Shown here one piece after another: positions 1 to 6,546 of a stretch of 6,719 bases of DNA. Where the stretch lies: assembly GCA_903958285.1 (NCBI GenBank), contig CAJBSR010000583.1:1-6719 (forward strand), given 5' to 3'. The notes beneath the pieces are model-generated. The model did not search any database, was not told the DNA's origin, and saw only the letters and a list, made by a program, of their open reading frames with translations. The translations under genes were made by a program, and so were the position numbers. The stretch comes from an uncultured Sphingomonadales bacterium (lineage in GTDB: Bacteria; Pseudomonadota; Alphaproteobacteria; Sphingomonadales; Sphingomonadaceae). The stretch's first letter is position 1. Every line of letters begins with the position of its first letter.

Positions 1-225
1 ATCACGCCGGTCTTGGCCATCTTGAAGATCGGTTCCCTCTACGACCGTCTGCTGCGCGGTGAAAAAGCCAAACTGACCGCTGACCGCGTCAATTACTTCT
101 GCCATCCCGATTGGCGGATTGATCCGGCGAAGCGACCGGATGCCGGGCTTTGGGTGCCGCAGATTGAGACGACGGTCGGCTTGGCAGAGACGGCGGCGGC
201 GTACCGGAAGGCGGGGTTGATTTAA
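1..225 (+). CDS. Partial extended SDR / NAD-dependent epimerase-dehydratase-like protein (C-terminal end)
   Basis: The frame is open from the first base and ends at TAA 223-225, so this is the last 74 codons of a gene starting to the left. A TTG at 13 is probably internal, because the frame is open before it and nothing like a ribosome site precedes it. The visible tail has the look of an extended short-chain dehydrogenase C-terminus: a ...DRVNYFCHPDW segment, then a W-x-P segment (GLWVPQIETTVG), then a final helix ending AETAAAYRKAGLI, which resembles the usual 'GL.ET..WYR..GWL' end of NAD(P)-binding epimerase/dehydratase proteins. The Rossmann fold and the YxxxK catalytic motif lie outside the window, so substrate and activity cannot be judged. 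The gene converges on the ubiquinone hydroxylase gene. Seen: the frame and stop. Inferred: the family, from C-terminal resemblance only. Confidence 0.6.
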   Translation: MTPVLAILKIGSLYDRLLRGEKAKLTADRVNYFCHPDWRIDPAKRPDAGLWVPQIETTVGLAETAAAYRKAGLI

Positions 226-233
226 CCCTCCTA

Positions 234-260
234 TCCCGCTCGCCCTGAGCTAGTCGAAGG
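234..260. repeat. REP-like dispersed repeat, left arm of an inverted pair
   Basis: This 27-base element reads ...CCTGAGCTAGTCGAAGG at its right end. It matches the reverse complement of 303-329 at 22 of 27 positions by hand alignment. The core CCTGAGC-t/a-GTCGAAGG is, from memory, a very common interspersed palindromic element in sphingomonads and some other proteobacteria. It lies 9 bases after the stop of the + strand gene. Confidence 0.6.
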
Positions 261-302
261 GCCGTCCTTGCTGATCACCAAGCGCAAAAAGAAAAGAACG
301 AT

Positions 303-329
303 CCTTCGACAAGCTCAGGATAAGCGGGG
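303..329. repeat. REP-like dispersed repeat, right arm of an inverted pair
   Basis: This is the inverted partner of 234-260, with core CCTTCGACAAGCTCAGG. The two arms are separated by 42 bases (261-302) that include an A-rich stretch. Together they could fold into a long stem with a large loop, the arrangement seen in paired REP elements (REPINs). No T-run follows, so it is not a classic Rho-independent terminator. Confidence 0.6.
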
Positions 330-361
330 TTGGGTCGATACCATCACTGGCCCTCCCCCGG

Positions 362-383
362 CCCCTCCCGCATGCGGGAGGGG
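362..383. repeat. 22-bp perfect palindrome (CCCCTCCCGC-AT-GCGGGAGGGG)
   Basis: The arms 362-371 and 374-383 are exactly complementary around a self-complementary AT. The element lies between two convergent genes and could form a very stable GC-rich hairpin on either strand, helping to stop or stabilise transcripts. Neither side has a U-tract, so a terminator role is only possible. GC-rich CCCCTCCCGC...GCGGGAGGGG elements are, from memory, recurrent in sphingomonad intergenic DNA. Confidence 0.6.
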
Positions 384-392
384 AGCGAGCCT

Positions 393-411
393 AGGCGGAC
401 AACGTCCGCCT
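393..411. repeat. Short hairpin (AGGCGGAC-AAC-GTCCGCCT)
   Basis: Eight-base perfect arms at 393-400 and 404-411 flank a 3-base loop. It lies 24 bases beyond the stop codon of the minus-strand hydroxylase gene, so it is the first structure that gene's transcript would form after its coding region. No T-run follows in either direction. It may act in transcript ending or 3' stability, or be part of the neighbouring repeat block. Confidence 0.5.
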
Positions 412-435
412 CAGTCGTAGCGGGGAAGGACAATC

Positions 436-1644
436 CTAAACCAGTTCACCCTGCAGCATCATCGGCAAGTTCCCGCTTTCGCCCCGTGCCTCAGCCATGA
501 ACAGATCCTTGAGCGGCTTGGCACTCTGGACCGCACTGAGGCCAAAGCGGCGCGCCGCGCGTGCTGTCTTGCCCGGCAGACCGAACAGCCGCACCAGACT
601 GTCACACGCAACGGTCACGGCCATCACGTCCCCTGCCCGCCAGCGCTGATAACGGGCGAGGAGCTGGGCATCGCCGAAATCAAGCCCAAGCCGTGCGCCG
701 TCCACCAGCACTTCGGCCATCACCGCCACGTCGCGCAGCCCAAGGTTGAACCCCTGCCCGGCAATGGGGTGGATACCGTGCCCCGCGTCGCCCACCAGCG
801 CGAGGCGATGTTCCGTCATCTTCGCCGTGTGCCGGAAATGGAGCGGATAGAGCGCGCGCGGGGCGGCAAAGCGCAGATCGCCCAAGATGTTCGCGGTCAC
901 ACGCGACACTTCGGCAAGGAACGCGCGATCCCCCACTTTCATAAAGGCCTTTGCCTGATCGTCCGGTAGTGACCAGACCAGTGCGGACCGCGTGCCGGGG
1001 TTCATCGGCAACAGCGCGACCGGCCCGCCGGGATAGAAAATCTGGTGCGCGGTATCATTGTGCGGGATCGCATGGTCGAGCGCGGTCACAATGCTCTTCG
1101 AGGCATAGTCCCACGCCGCGACATTGATGCCGACGGCCTCGCGCGTGGAGCTGTAACGCCCTTCGCAAACCAGCAGCAAAGGTGCGGTCACCGTCGAGCC
1201 GTCCGACAGGCGGGCCTCCACCCGGTGATCGCCGCGATCCAAACGATCGGCCGTGACACCAAATTTGCGCGTCACATTCTTTGCGTCCTGAAGCATCGCC
1301 CAGAGTTCGCGGCGCAGCACGCGGTTTTCGAGCATGAGGCCAAGCGGATTGTCTGTGTCATCAGCTTCAAAATCGAGCGGACGGCCATCCGCGCCATCGC
1401 GCACCTCAATCCGGTGGATCGGCCGGGCCTCCACCCGCATCTTGGGGCCAATGCCGAGGGCATCGAACATCTTCCAGCTGCTGGATGAAATCGCCGCGAC
1501 ACGGCCATCAAACTCGGTCGTCAGCGTGCCGGCGGGATCGACTGGATCGATCACGACAGATGAGATCCCATGAAGGTCGAGCGCCAGCGCCATTGTCTGG
1601 CCGATCAAGCCGCCGCCGAGGATGATAATATCGTGTGAGTCCAT
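436..1644 (-). CDS. UbiH/UbiF/VisC/COQ6-family FAD-dependent ubiquinone-biosynthesis hydroxylase
   Basis: This is a 402-residue flavoprotein monooxygenase of the usual family length (about 400), expected to hydroxylate the aromatic ring of a ubiquinone precursor at the inner membrane using O2 and NAD(P)H. The N-terminal dinucleotide fold is clear: DIIILGGGLIGQ at residues 5-16 (GxGxxG, G10/G12/G15), with acidic D33 ending the second strand. The second FAD motif, VGDAGHGIHPIAGQGFNLGLRD, is at 284-305. The middle motif, usually D-G, reads LLLVCEGRYSSTREA (156-170), so Asp is replaced by Glu161. The chosen ATG at 1642-1644 puts the FAD motif at the very N-terminus as in relatives. An in-frame ATG at 1684-1686 would add 14 residues (MLESRAGSDVWRWP) that do not look conserved. 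Neither start has a good Shine-Dalgarno sequence. Which ring position it modifies (UbiH, UbiF, UbiI, UbiL or UbiM type) cannot be told, so no symbol is given. Confidence 0.9.
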   Translation of the reverse strand: MDSHDIIILGGGLIGQTMALALDLHGISSVVIDPVDPAGTLTTEFDGRVAAISSSSWKMFDALGIGPKMRVEARPIHRIEVRDGADGRPLDFEADDTDNPLGLMLENRVLRRELWAMLQDAKNVTRKFGVTADRLDRGDHRVEARLSDGSTVTAPLLLVCEGRYSSTREAVGINVAAWDYASKSIVTALDHAIPHNDTAHQIFYPGGPVALLPMNPGTRSALVWSLPDDQAKAFMKVGDRAFLAEVSRVTANILGDLRFAAPRALYPLHFRHTAKMTEHRLALVGDAGHGIHPIAGQGFNLGLRDVAVMAEVLVDGARLGLDFGDAQLLARYQRWRAGDVMAVTVACDSLVRLFGLPGKTARAARRFGLSAVQSAKPLKDLFMAEARGESGNLPMMLQGELV

Positions 1645-1712
1645 GGGCCAACGCCATACGTCCGAACCCGCCCGAGACTCAAGCATTTCAGCGCGACTCT
1701 TGACGGCGAGTC
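1637..1712. promoter_or_regulatory. Cluster of four GANTC (CcrM-type methylation) sites at the ftsK promoter region
   Basis: GANTC occurs at 1637-1641 (GAGTC), 1676-1680 (GACTC), 1695-1699 (GACTC) and 1708-1712 (GAGTC), with a fifth at 1799-1803 inside the ftsK start region. My hand scan found only 15 such sites in the whole window and none in 1-1636, so four in 76 bp is a marked concentration. In Alphaproteobacteria, CcrM methylates the adenine of GANTC, and GcrA reads that mark at promoters of cell-cycle genes (established mainly in Caulobacter). Control of ftsK here is inference. Confidence 0.5.
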
Positions 1713-1729
1713 AGCGGCTGGCGCATGAG
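1700..1729 (+). promoter_or_regulatory. Possible ftsK promoter with a good -35 and a weak -10
   Basis: TTGACG (1700-1705) matches the TTGACA -35 consensus at five of six positions, and the TTGAC core is favoured in Alphaproteobacteria. The best-spaced -10, CATGAG at 1724-1729 (18-base spacer), matches TATAAT at only three positions. A weak -10 helped by an activator would fit a GcrA-type promoter, and the -35 lies directly between two GANTC sites (1695 and 1708). A separate AT-rich patch, CATTAT at 1741-1746, is an alternative -10 without a good -35. Read on the other strand it gives CATAAT (1742-1747), a possible -10 for the divergent hydroxylase gene. Confidence 0.25.
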
Positions 1730-1759
1730 TGCAACCGGAACATTATGCGCACGCAGCAG

Positions 1760-1765
1760 AGGAGG
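1760..1765 (+). promoter_or_regulatory. Strong Shine-Dalgarno site fixing the ftsK start
   Basis: AGGAGG lies six bases before ATG 1772, in an AGAGGAGG context. This decides for ATG 1772 over the in-frame ATG at 1745 and over any start further upstream, which would overlap the hydroxylase gene on the other strand. Confidence 0.85.
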
Positions 1766-1771
1766 CGCGGC

Positions 1772-4093
1772 ATGGCATCCCGGGCACCGGAATGGCGTGA
1801 ATCGGTTAAACGTGGGGCACTCCGCAGCGGCGCGCTGATCGGTGCTGTGGCGCTTGCGCTGAGCGCGCTGATCCTTGTGCTTGCGCTCGCCAGCTACCGG
1901 CCCAGCGATCCTTCGATGAACACAGCGGCTGGTGGTCCGGTCAACAATCTGCTCGGACTGCCGGGGGCTTGGACCTCCGACTTCCTACTATGGCTGATGG
2001 GGCCTGCCGTCGGCCTGTTCGTGCCGCTCATGCTGCTCCACGCGCGCAGGCTGTGGGCCAAGGTGTCGGTCCTCGGCTGGAAGCGGCGGGCGCTCGGCAT
2101 TCTGGCCGGCGTGGCGCTGGTGGATACCGGCCTCGCCCTATTCCGCCCCGGAGCCTTTGAAAGCCTGCCCGGTGGTCTTGGCGGCACGATCGGCATGACG
2201 ACGGGCGGCCTTATCCAGTGGTTGATGTCCTTTGCCCCGCCTGCTGACTGGATGGTCTGGGTCAGATGGAGCCTCGGCGCTGTTTTCGCGATCATTGGCA
2301 TCATCATCTGGGCAAAGAGCCTCGGTCTGGATGAAGATGAGCGGGCCTGGCTTTTGCGTCGTCGCGAAAAGGACGACGCCGCCCGCGCCCTGCCCGCCCC
2401 GTTTGATGAAGAAGATGATGTGATGCCGTCGCGGCTCAAGCCCGCGGCGCCCACCATCTCTGAACCGCGCGCCGCGCCGATTATCGACGAAGGCCGACCA
2501 AAGACGGTCATTCAGGACAAGCCAGCCCCCGCCAAACCCAAGGCTGAAAAGAGCGGGCAGGCTGCGCTGCCGCTGGGGGACCGCTATGTCCTGCCTTCGC
2601 TCGACCTCCTGAGCCCCGCGCCGGAATCTGCGGCCAACCCGATCGACAAGGTTGCGTTGGAACGCAATGCGCGGCTGCTGGAAACGGTGCTCGATGATTT
2701 TCACGTCAAGGGCCAGATTGTGGAAGTCCGCCCCGGCCCTGTCGTGACCATGTACGAACTTGAGCCTGCCTCCGGCATCAAGGCCAGCCGCGTTATCCAG
2801 CTGGCGGACGACATCGCGCGCAACATGTCTGCGCTCTCCGCCCGCGTCGCGACCATCCCCGGACGGACGGTGATTGGCATCGAACTGCCCAACCAGAAGC
2901 GCGAAAGCGTTGTCCTGCATGAACTGATCGCCAGCCATAGCTTTGGGGAACAGGCCGGCCAGCTGCCGATCGTCCTCGGCAAGAATATCGCGGGCGAGCC
3001 GGTCATTGCCGATCTCGCGCCCATGCCGCATCTCCTCGTCGCGGGCACCACCGGCTCAGGTAAGTCCGTCGGCCTCAACGCGATGATCGTATCGCTGCTT
3101 TACCGCCTCACACCGGACCAGTGCCGGATGATCATGATCGATCCCAAGATGCTTGAACTCAGCATCTATGATGACATCCCGCATCTGCTGTCGCCGGTTG
3201 TGACTGAACCGGCCAAGGCGATCCGCGCGCTCAAATGGGCGGTGGAGCAGATGGAAGACCGCTACCGGATGATGGCCTCTGTCGGCGTCCGCAGTCTGGC
3301 GAGCTTCAACGAAAAGGTCCGTTCCGCCAATCAGAAGGGCGCCTTCCTCGGTCGCCGTGTTCAGACGGGCTATGATTCTGCAACCGGCAACCCGATCTAT
3401 GAGGAAGAGCAGCTGGATTATCAGCCGCTGCCGCAGATTGTCGTTATCGTCGACGAACTGGCCGACCTGATGATGACCGCGGGCAAGGAAGTCGAATTCC
3501 TCATCCAGCGTCTCGCGCAAAAGGCGCGGGCGGCGGGCATCCACCTCATCATGGCAACGCAGCGTCCCTCGGTCGACGTTATCACCGGCGTCATCAAAGC
3601 AAACCTGCCGACACGCATCAGCTTTGCCGTCACCTCCAAGATCGATTCCCGCACCATCCTTGGCGAACAGGGCGCGGAACAGCTGCTTGGCAAGGGCGAC
3701 ATGCTCTACATGCCCGGCGGCAAGCAGATTGCCCGTGTGCACGGCCCGTTTGTGTCGGATGAAGAAGTCCGCGCGGTCGCCGACCATTGGCGCGGACAGG
3801 GGCATCCCGAATATATTCAGGCCGTCACCGAAGAGCCCGAAGAAGGCAGCTGGGATCTGGATGGTGCGCCAACAGGCGAAGATTCCGCCGAAGACCAGAT
3901 GTACCGCAAGGCGCTGCAGGTCGTGGCGGAAAGCCAGAAGGCCTCAACCAGCTACATCCAGCGCCAGTTGCGCATCGGCTATAACTCAGCTGCCCGCCTC
4001 ATCGAACGCATGGAGCTGGAAGGCAAGGTCAGCCGCCCGGACCATGTCGGCCGCCGCGAAGTGCTGATCGACCCGGACGGCCACGCCATCTGA
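1772..4093 (+). CDS. ftsK: DNA translocase FtsK
   Basis: A 773-residue septal DNA pump that moves chromosome termini across the closing division site and activates XerCD recombination at dif. Four hydrophobic segments anchor it in the inner membrane (about residues 19-42, 70-91, 107-125, 159-181). A short Pro/Ala/Lys-rich acidic linker follows (about 183-290), then the translocase: alpha domain from about 290, Walker A GTTGSGKS (425-432, Lys431), Walker B IVVIVDELADLM (556-567, Asp561/Glu562) and the ATQRPS motif (595-600). The C-terminal gamma winged helix (about 708-768, YIQRQLRIGYNSAARLIERM core) reads polar DNA sequences. The length is near that of short alphaproteobacterial FtsKs and far below E. 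coli FtsK (1329), because the linker is short. All key residues are present and the frame is intact. It is divergent from the hydroxylase gene and 77 bases upstream of the lolA-like gene, with which it may be co-transcribed. Confidence 0.97.
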   Translation: MASRAPEWRESVKRGALRSGALIGAVALALSALILVLALASYRPSDPSMNTAAGGPVNNLLGLPGAWTSDFLLWLMGPAVGLFVPLMLLHARRLWAKVSVLGWKRRALGILAGVALVDTGLALFRPGAFESLPGGLGGTIGMTTGGLIQWLMSFAPPADWMVWVRWSLGAVFAIIGIIIWAKSLGLDEDERAWLLRRREKDDAARALPAPFDEEDDVMPSRLKPAAPTISEPRAAPIIDEGRPKTVIQDKPAPAKPKAEKSGQAALPLGDRYVLPSLDLLSPAPESAANPIDKVALERNARLLETVLDDFHVKGQIVEVRPGPVVTMYELEPASGIKASRVIQLADDIARNMSALSARVATIPGRTVIGIELPNQKRESVVLHELIASHSFGEQAGQLPIVLGKNIAGEPVIADLAPMPHLLVAGTTGSGKSVGLNAMIVSLLYRLTPDQCRMIMIDPKMLELSIYDDIPHLLSPVVTEPAKAIRALKWAVEQMEDRYRMMASVGVRSLASFNEKVRSANQKGAFLGRRVQTGYDSATGNPIYEEEQLDYQPLPQIVVIVDELADLMMTAGKEVEFLIQRLAQKARAAGIHLIMATQRPSVDVITGVIKANLPTRISFAVTSKIDSRTILGEQGAEQLLGKGDMLYMPGGKQIARVHGPFVSDEEVRAVADHWRGQGHPEYIQAVTEEPEEGSWDLDGAPTGEDSAEDQMYRKALQVVAESQKASTSYIQRQLRIGYNSAARLIERMELEGKVSRPDHVGRREVLIDPDGHAI

Positions 4094-4160
4094 CGTCCCC
4101 ACCGCAAAGAAGTTCAGGCACGGTTCAATCCGCGTCGCCCAGTGGGCCCATTGCAGCTTT

Positions 4161-4165
4161 GGAGA
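4161..4165 (+). promoter_or_regulatory. Shine-Dalgarno site for the lolA-like gene
   Basis: GGAGA lies five bases before ATG 4171. It supports that ATG over an in-frame TTG at 4159, which overlaps this site and would add four residues (MENL) ahead of the signal peptide. Confidence 0.7.
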
Positions 4166-4170
4166 ATTTG

Positions 4171-4785
4171 ATGAGATCCGTGTTCGTTCCGCTTGCGACC
4201 ATCGCACTGGCCGTGGCCCCAACGCAGGCTGGGGCACAGGCAGATGCTCTGGGCGCTGTGTCGAGCCATCTGAAGGCCGTCACAACGATGACCGCCAATT
4301 TCTCGCAGACCGACAGATCCGGAAAGACCGTCACCGGCGCGCTTAGCCTAAAGCGTCCTGGGAAAATCCGCTTTCAGTATCAAAAGGGTGTGCCCATCCT
4401 GATCGTCGGCAACGGCAAGACGCTGACTTTCATCGATTATTCGGTCCGTCAGGTGCAAAGCTGGCCCATCGGAAACACGCCGCTTGGCGTCCTGCTAAAC
4501 CCGAATAAGGACTTGCGCGGCATCGCCAAACTGGTGCCCTCGGCCAATCCGAAGATCACGCTGGTTGAGGCACGCGACAAGAAGCATCCGGAATATGGCG
4601 TCATCACATTGGCATTCAGCAAAAACGACTCGGCGCCAGCCGGTTTGATGCTGGAAGGATGGGTTTCCATCGATTCCCAGAACAATCGGACAACGGTTCG
4701 TCTCTCAAACCAAAGATTTAACGGGCCAATATCAGATAAAACGTTCCTTTGGAGCGACCCACGGCCAAAAGGGCCCCGTGGCTGA
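4171..4785 (+). CDS. lolA: Outer-membrane lipoprotein carrier protein LolA-like
   Basis: A 204-residue periplasmic protein expected to collect lipoproteins released by LolCDE at the inner membrane and carry them to the outer membrane. A Sec signal peptide is clear: MRS, a hydrophobic core VFVPLATIALAVA, and a cleavage site of AQA type near residues 24/25. LolA-family marks follow: MTANFSQ (40-46), GALSLKRPGKIRFQY (56-70, matching the family 'G...KRP...R..Y' segment), an aromatic/Pro strand with QVQSWP...TPLGVLL (94-109), and RFNGPISDKTFLWSDPR (182-198) near the C-terminus. There is no lipobox Cys, so it is soluble. No LolB-like partner is in view; classical LolB is largely restricted to beta- and gammaproteobacteria. 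From memory, ftsK followed by lolA is a recurring order in Alphaproteobacteria, often followed by exodeoxyribonuclease III, which is absent here. The gene ends 130 bases before a strong terminator. Confidence 0.88.
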   Translation: MRSVFVPLATIALAVAPTQAGAQADALGAVSSHLKAVTTMTANFSQTDRSGKTVTGALSLKRPGKIRFQYQKGVPILIVGNGKTLTFIDYSVRQVQSWPIGNTPLGVLLNPNKDLRGIAKLVPSANPKITLVEARDKKHPEYGVITLAFSKNDSAPAGLMLEGWVSIDSQNNRTTVRLSNQRFNGPISDKTFLWSDPRPKGPRG

Positions 4786-4836
4786 CAATCCATTCATCTT
4801 GGCGACAGGAAAAATGGCCTAATTTTACATGGCTTT

Positions 4837-4955
4837 CGCGGAAGACCTGACGAGATTCCCCCCTGTTGCTCGTCATATCGAAACCGCAAAAGTCAGCGTG
4901 ACGAACGCTAACGAGACCCCCGCTCCACGCCCCCGGAGCGGGGGTCATTGCTTTT
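4837..4955 (+). ncRNA. Candidate structured RNA: small RNA or lolA 3' UTR (5' end unknown)
   Basis: The stretch after the lolA stop has no convincing gene but shows three hairpins in a row. H1 is TGACGAG (4848-4854) pairing with CTCGTCA (4869-4875) around a 14-base loop holding six consecutive C (4858-4863). H2 is AGCGT (4895-4899) with ACGCT (4905-4909). H3 is the 12-bp terminator stem with a T-run. Series of stem-loops with a C-rich loop and a Rho-independent end are typical of alphaproteobacterial trans-acting small RNAs, where C-rich loops pair with ribosome-binding sites. A promoter is not convincing: TTGGCG at 4799-4804 precedes an AT-rich patch (4820-4827) that matches -10 poorly. It may equally be the lolA 3' UTR or a fragment processed from it. 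I do not recognise a known RNA family; the left boundary is a guess. Confidence 0.3.
4915..4955 (+). terminator. Strong Rho-independent terminator after the lolA-like gene
   Basis: GACCCCCGCTCC (4915-4926) pairs perfectly with GGAGCGGGGGTC (4935-4946), a 12-bp GC-rich stem with an 8-base loop. It is followed by ATTGCTTTT, giving a T-run at 4952-4955. On the minus strand the stem is followed by TCGTTAGCG, which is not T-rich, so it should work mainly for the ftsK/lolA direction. It may still serve as a 3' barrier for the converging acetyltransferase operon. Confidence 0.85.
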
Positions 4956-4966
4956 GAGACTGGGCC

Positions 4967-5425
4967 CTACGTCAGATCAATTGTCATGTAGCGGCTGAAC
5001 GGATCAAATTCGTAATCCGCAAAGGGACCGCAGTCTGAAAAGCCGTAACGCTGATACAGCCGGTGCGCAGGCCAGAAGGGTGCGTTGCTGCCGGTTTCCA
5101 GACTCAGCCGTTCATAACCCCGATGTCGCGCCGTCGTGAGGATGGTCTCGAGGATCGCTGCTGCCACGCCTTTTCGCAAATGGCGGGCATCGGTGCGCAT
5201 GGATTTGATCTCACCATGGCGCGCATCCAGTTGCTTGAGCGCACCGCACCCCATGAGCGCAGCGCCATCCCACGCCGTCCAGAAGGTGATGTCGGGCTGG
5301 CGCAGCTTATCCAGATCAAGCGCATGGACGCTTTCCGGCGGGGAGTGTTCATGCATGGCGTCGAGATGTGCCTGGAGGAGCGCCGCAATCTCCGGCCCCT
5401 TCAGATCATCGACGATGATCCGCAT
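4967..5425 (-). CDS. GNAT-family N-acetyltransferase, YsnE-like
   Basis: A 152-residue cytoplasmic acetyl-CoA-dependent acetyltransferase of normal single-domain GNAT length. The order is conserved in style: SPPESVHALDLDKL (28-41), ITFWTAWDG (46-54), MGCGALKQLDARHGEIKSMRTD (58-79), the acetyl-CoA loop HLRKGVAAAILE (82-93), GYERLSLETGS (103-113) and LYQRYGF...FADY at the end. From memory this pattern closely resembles Bacillus YsnE, a protein discussed in connection with indole-acetic-acid formation whose substrate is not firmly established, so no substrate is assigned. The start is ATG 5423-5425, whose A is also the last base of the upstream carboxypeptidase stop (TGATG). This argues for translational coupling and against a 17-residue longer in-frame ATG at 5474-5476, which would lie inside that gene. 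No Shine-Dalgarno sequence is visible, as expected for a coupled start. Confidence 0.88.
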   Translation of the reverse strand: MRIIVDDLKGPEIAALLQAHLDAMHEHSPPESVHALDLDKLRQPDITFWTAWDGAALMGCGALKQLDARHGEIKSMRTDARHLRKGVAAAILETILTTARHRGYERLSLETGSNAPFWPAHRLYQRYGFSDCGPFADYEFDPFSRYMTIDLT

Positions 5426-6546
5426 CAGACAGAGCGGGCCAGCACAGCCAGACAATCCCGCCCGAGCTGACGGCACCGTTCCGGGGACCAGGCCCGCTGT
5501 GGATCCGCATTCAAATCATGGTCCTTGAACGGCATCTCCAGCGTCATCGACACGCAGCCCAGATGCGCGAAGCGGTTCGCGAGCTGGTTGGTCGACATCG
5601 TCAGATTGGCCTTGCCCGGTGCGGATTTGGGATAGCCAAGCTTGGTCTGGAAATCGGGCGTTTGTGCGGCCAGCGCCTCGCGATAGGCATAATAGCGCTC
5701 GCCCTGATCGTCGGTCCAATTGGGGATGCCTTCAAAGCCCGCAATGAAATTGGCGGGGATGGCTTCATCGCCGTGTACGTCCATCGCCCAGTGGACGCCG
5801 GTGCGGTCCATCTCATCCCGGACACAGAGCACTTCGGGGGACCGCTCGGCGCTTGGCGTCGCCCATTCGCGGTTGAGGTTCACGCCCGCTGCATTGGTGC
5901 GCAGATGCCCCCGCGCAGAGCCATCGGGGTTCATATTGGGCACGATGTGGAGCGTGCATTTTTCCCGCAAGGTTCTGGCGACTGGATCAATCTCATCGGT
6001 CAGACACTCCAGCGCGCCTTCCATCCACCACTCCGCCATCGATTCGCCCGGATGCTGGCGCGCATAGAGCCACACCTGCGTGGCACCGGTGCCCATACGC
6101 AGCAGGTCCATCGGTTGACCATCAAGCGTCTGGCCCAGTTGGATCAGCGACACCCCCGGCGCTGCGGCTGTCCGCTGGACCAGATCATGATGCCGTTCCA
6201 TCGAATAAGGGGCGAAATAAGCAAACCAGACGGCATCGGCCTCCGGCGTGTGGGTGATCGTCAGGACCCCGTCGGCATAGCTGGTGTCCGCACAGAGCCA
6301 ATCCTCACGGTCAACCGAATAGCGCGCCTGATAGTTGGCCCAGCCACCGGGATAGGCGGAACCCCCGCAATTGGTGATCTTCAGCGTGATCGGGCGTCCC
6401 TTGGCGCCGGCCACGCGAAAGTGGAACCATTGGTAGAAATCGGAGAGCGCATCCTTTCGGATCTCAAGGGTTGCCGCGTCCCCCTCAATTGAGGTGACGA
6501 TGATGTTGCCGCTGTCAAAGCCGGACGTGATGCTGAGTGATGTCAT
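5425..6546 (-). CDS. M14-type cytosolic carboxypeptidase-like zinc metallopeptidase
   Basis: A 373-residue protein of the M14 cytosolic carboxypeptidase (CCP/AGBL-like) group. An N-terminal beta-sandwich-like domain (about 1-125) contains the FYQWFHFRV and WFAYFAPYS segments typical of this subfamily. The peptidase domain then shows a complete active site: zinc ligands His165 and Glu168 in RQHPGES and His258 in DVHGDE; substrate-binding Arg216 (GHLRTN) and Asn225-Arg226 (NLNREW); and the catalytic Glu337 in SMTLEMPF. No signal peptide is present, so it should act in the cytoplasm. Eukaryotic relatives trim polyglutamate tails from tubulin; the physiological substrate of bacterial members is unclear. 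The ATG overlaps the upstream gene's stop (ATGA) and the stop overlaps the next gene's start (TGATG). It is thus the middle gene of a tightly coupled operon. No Shine-Dalgarno sequence is seen before it. Confidence 0.93.
   Translation of the reverse strand: MTSLSITSGFDSGNIIVTSIEGDAATLEIRKDALSDFYQWFHFRVAGAKGRPITLKITNCGGSAYPGGWANYQARYSVDREDWLCADTSYADGVLTITHTPEADAVWFAYFAPYSMERHHDLVQRTAAAPGVSLIQLGQTLDGQPMDLLRMGTGATQVWLYARQHPGESMAEWWMEGALECLTDEIDPVARTLREKCTLHIVPNMNPDGSARGHLRTNAAGVNLNREWATPSAERSPEVLCVRDEMDRTGVHWAMDVHGDEAIPANFIAGFEGIPNWTDDQGERYYAYREALAAQTPDFQTKLGYPKSAPGKANLTMSTNQLANRFAHLGCVSMTLEMPFKDHDLNADPQRAWSPERCRQLGRDCLAVLARSV

Noticed and set aside
374..383. GCGGGAGGGG as an FtsK-orienting polar sequence (KOPS-like GGGNAGGG)
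   Set aside because: The spacing is wrong (GGGAGGG lacks the extra base), and it sits inside a symmetric palindrome, so it carries no polarity.
1622..1771. N-terminal extension of FtsK from upstream starts (1622 or 1745)
   Set aside because: It would overlap the hydroxylase start and lacks a ribosome site, while ATG 1772 has an ideal AGGAGG and gives the usual N-terminus just ahead of the first membrane segment.
2138..3805. Two long minus-strand open frames (2138-3031 and 3056-3805) opposite ftsK
   Set aside because: They are typical long antisense frames in GC-rich coding DNA; the + strand encodes FtsK with all motifs in order, and these products resemble nothing known.
4143..4150. TGGGCCCA palindrome between ftsK and the lolA-like gene as an operator
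   Set aside because: An 8-bp GC-rich palindrome is expected by chance in such DNA and nothing around it extends the symmetry.
4829..4957. A 42-codon + strand open frame (MAFAEDLTRFPPVARH...) after the lolA-like gene
   Set aside because: It runs straight through the terminator stem and ends in the T-run, has no ribosome site at a usable distance (AGGA at 4807-4810 is 18 bases away), and its last third is the low-complexity terminator translation.
5426..5476. 17-residue longer N-terminus for the acetyltransferase
   Set aside because: It would lie within the carboxypeptidase coding region; the TGATG junction and the family-like start MRIIVDDL favour 5425.
5518..6492. A 324-codon + strand open frame opposite the carboxypeptidase gene
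   Set aside because: It is an antisense shadow: Arg/His-rich composition, no recognisable domain, and the opposite strand carries a complete metallopeptidase active site.
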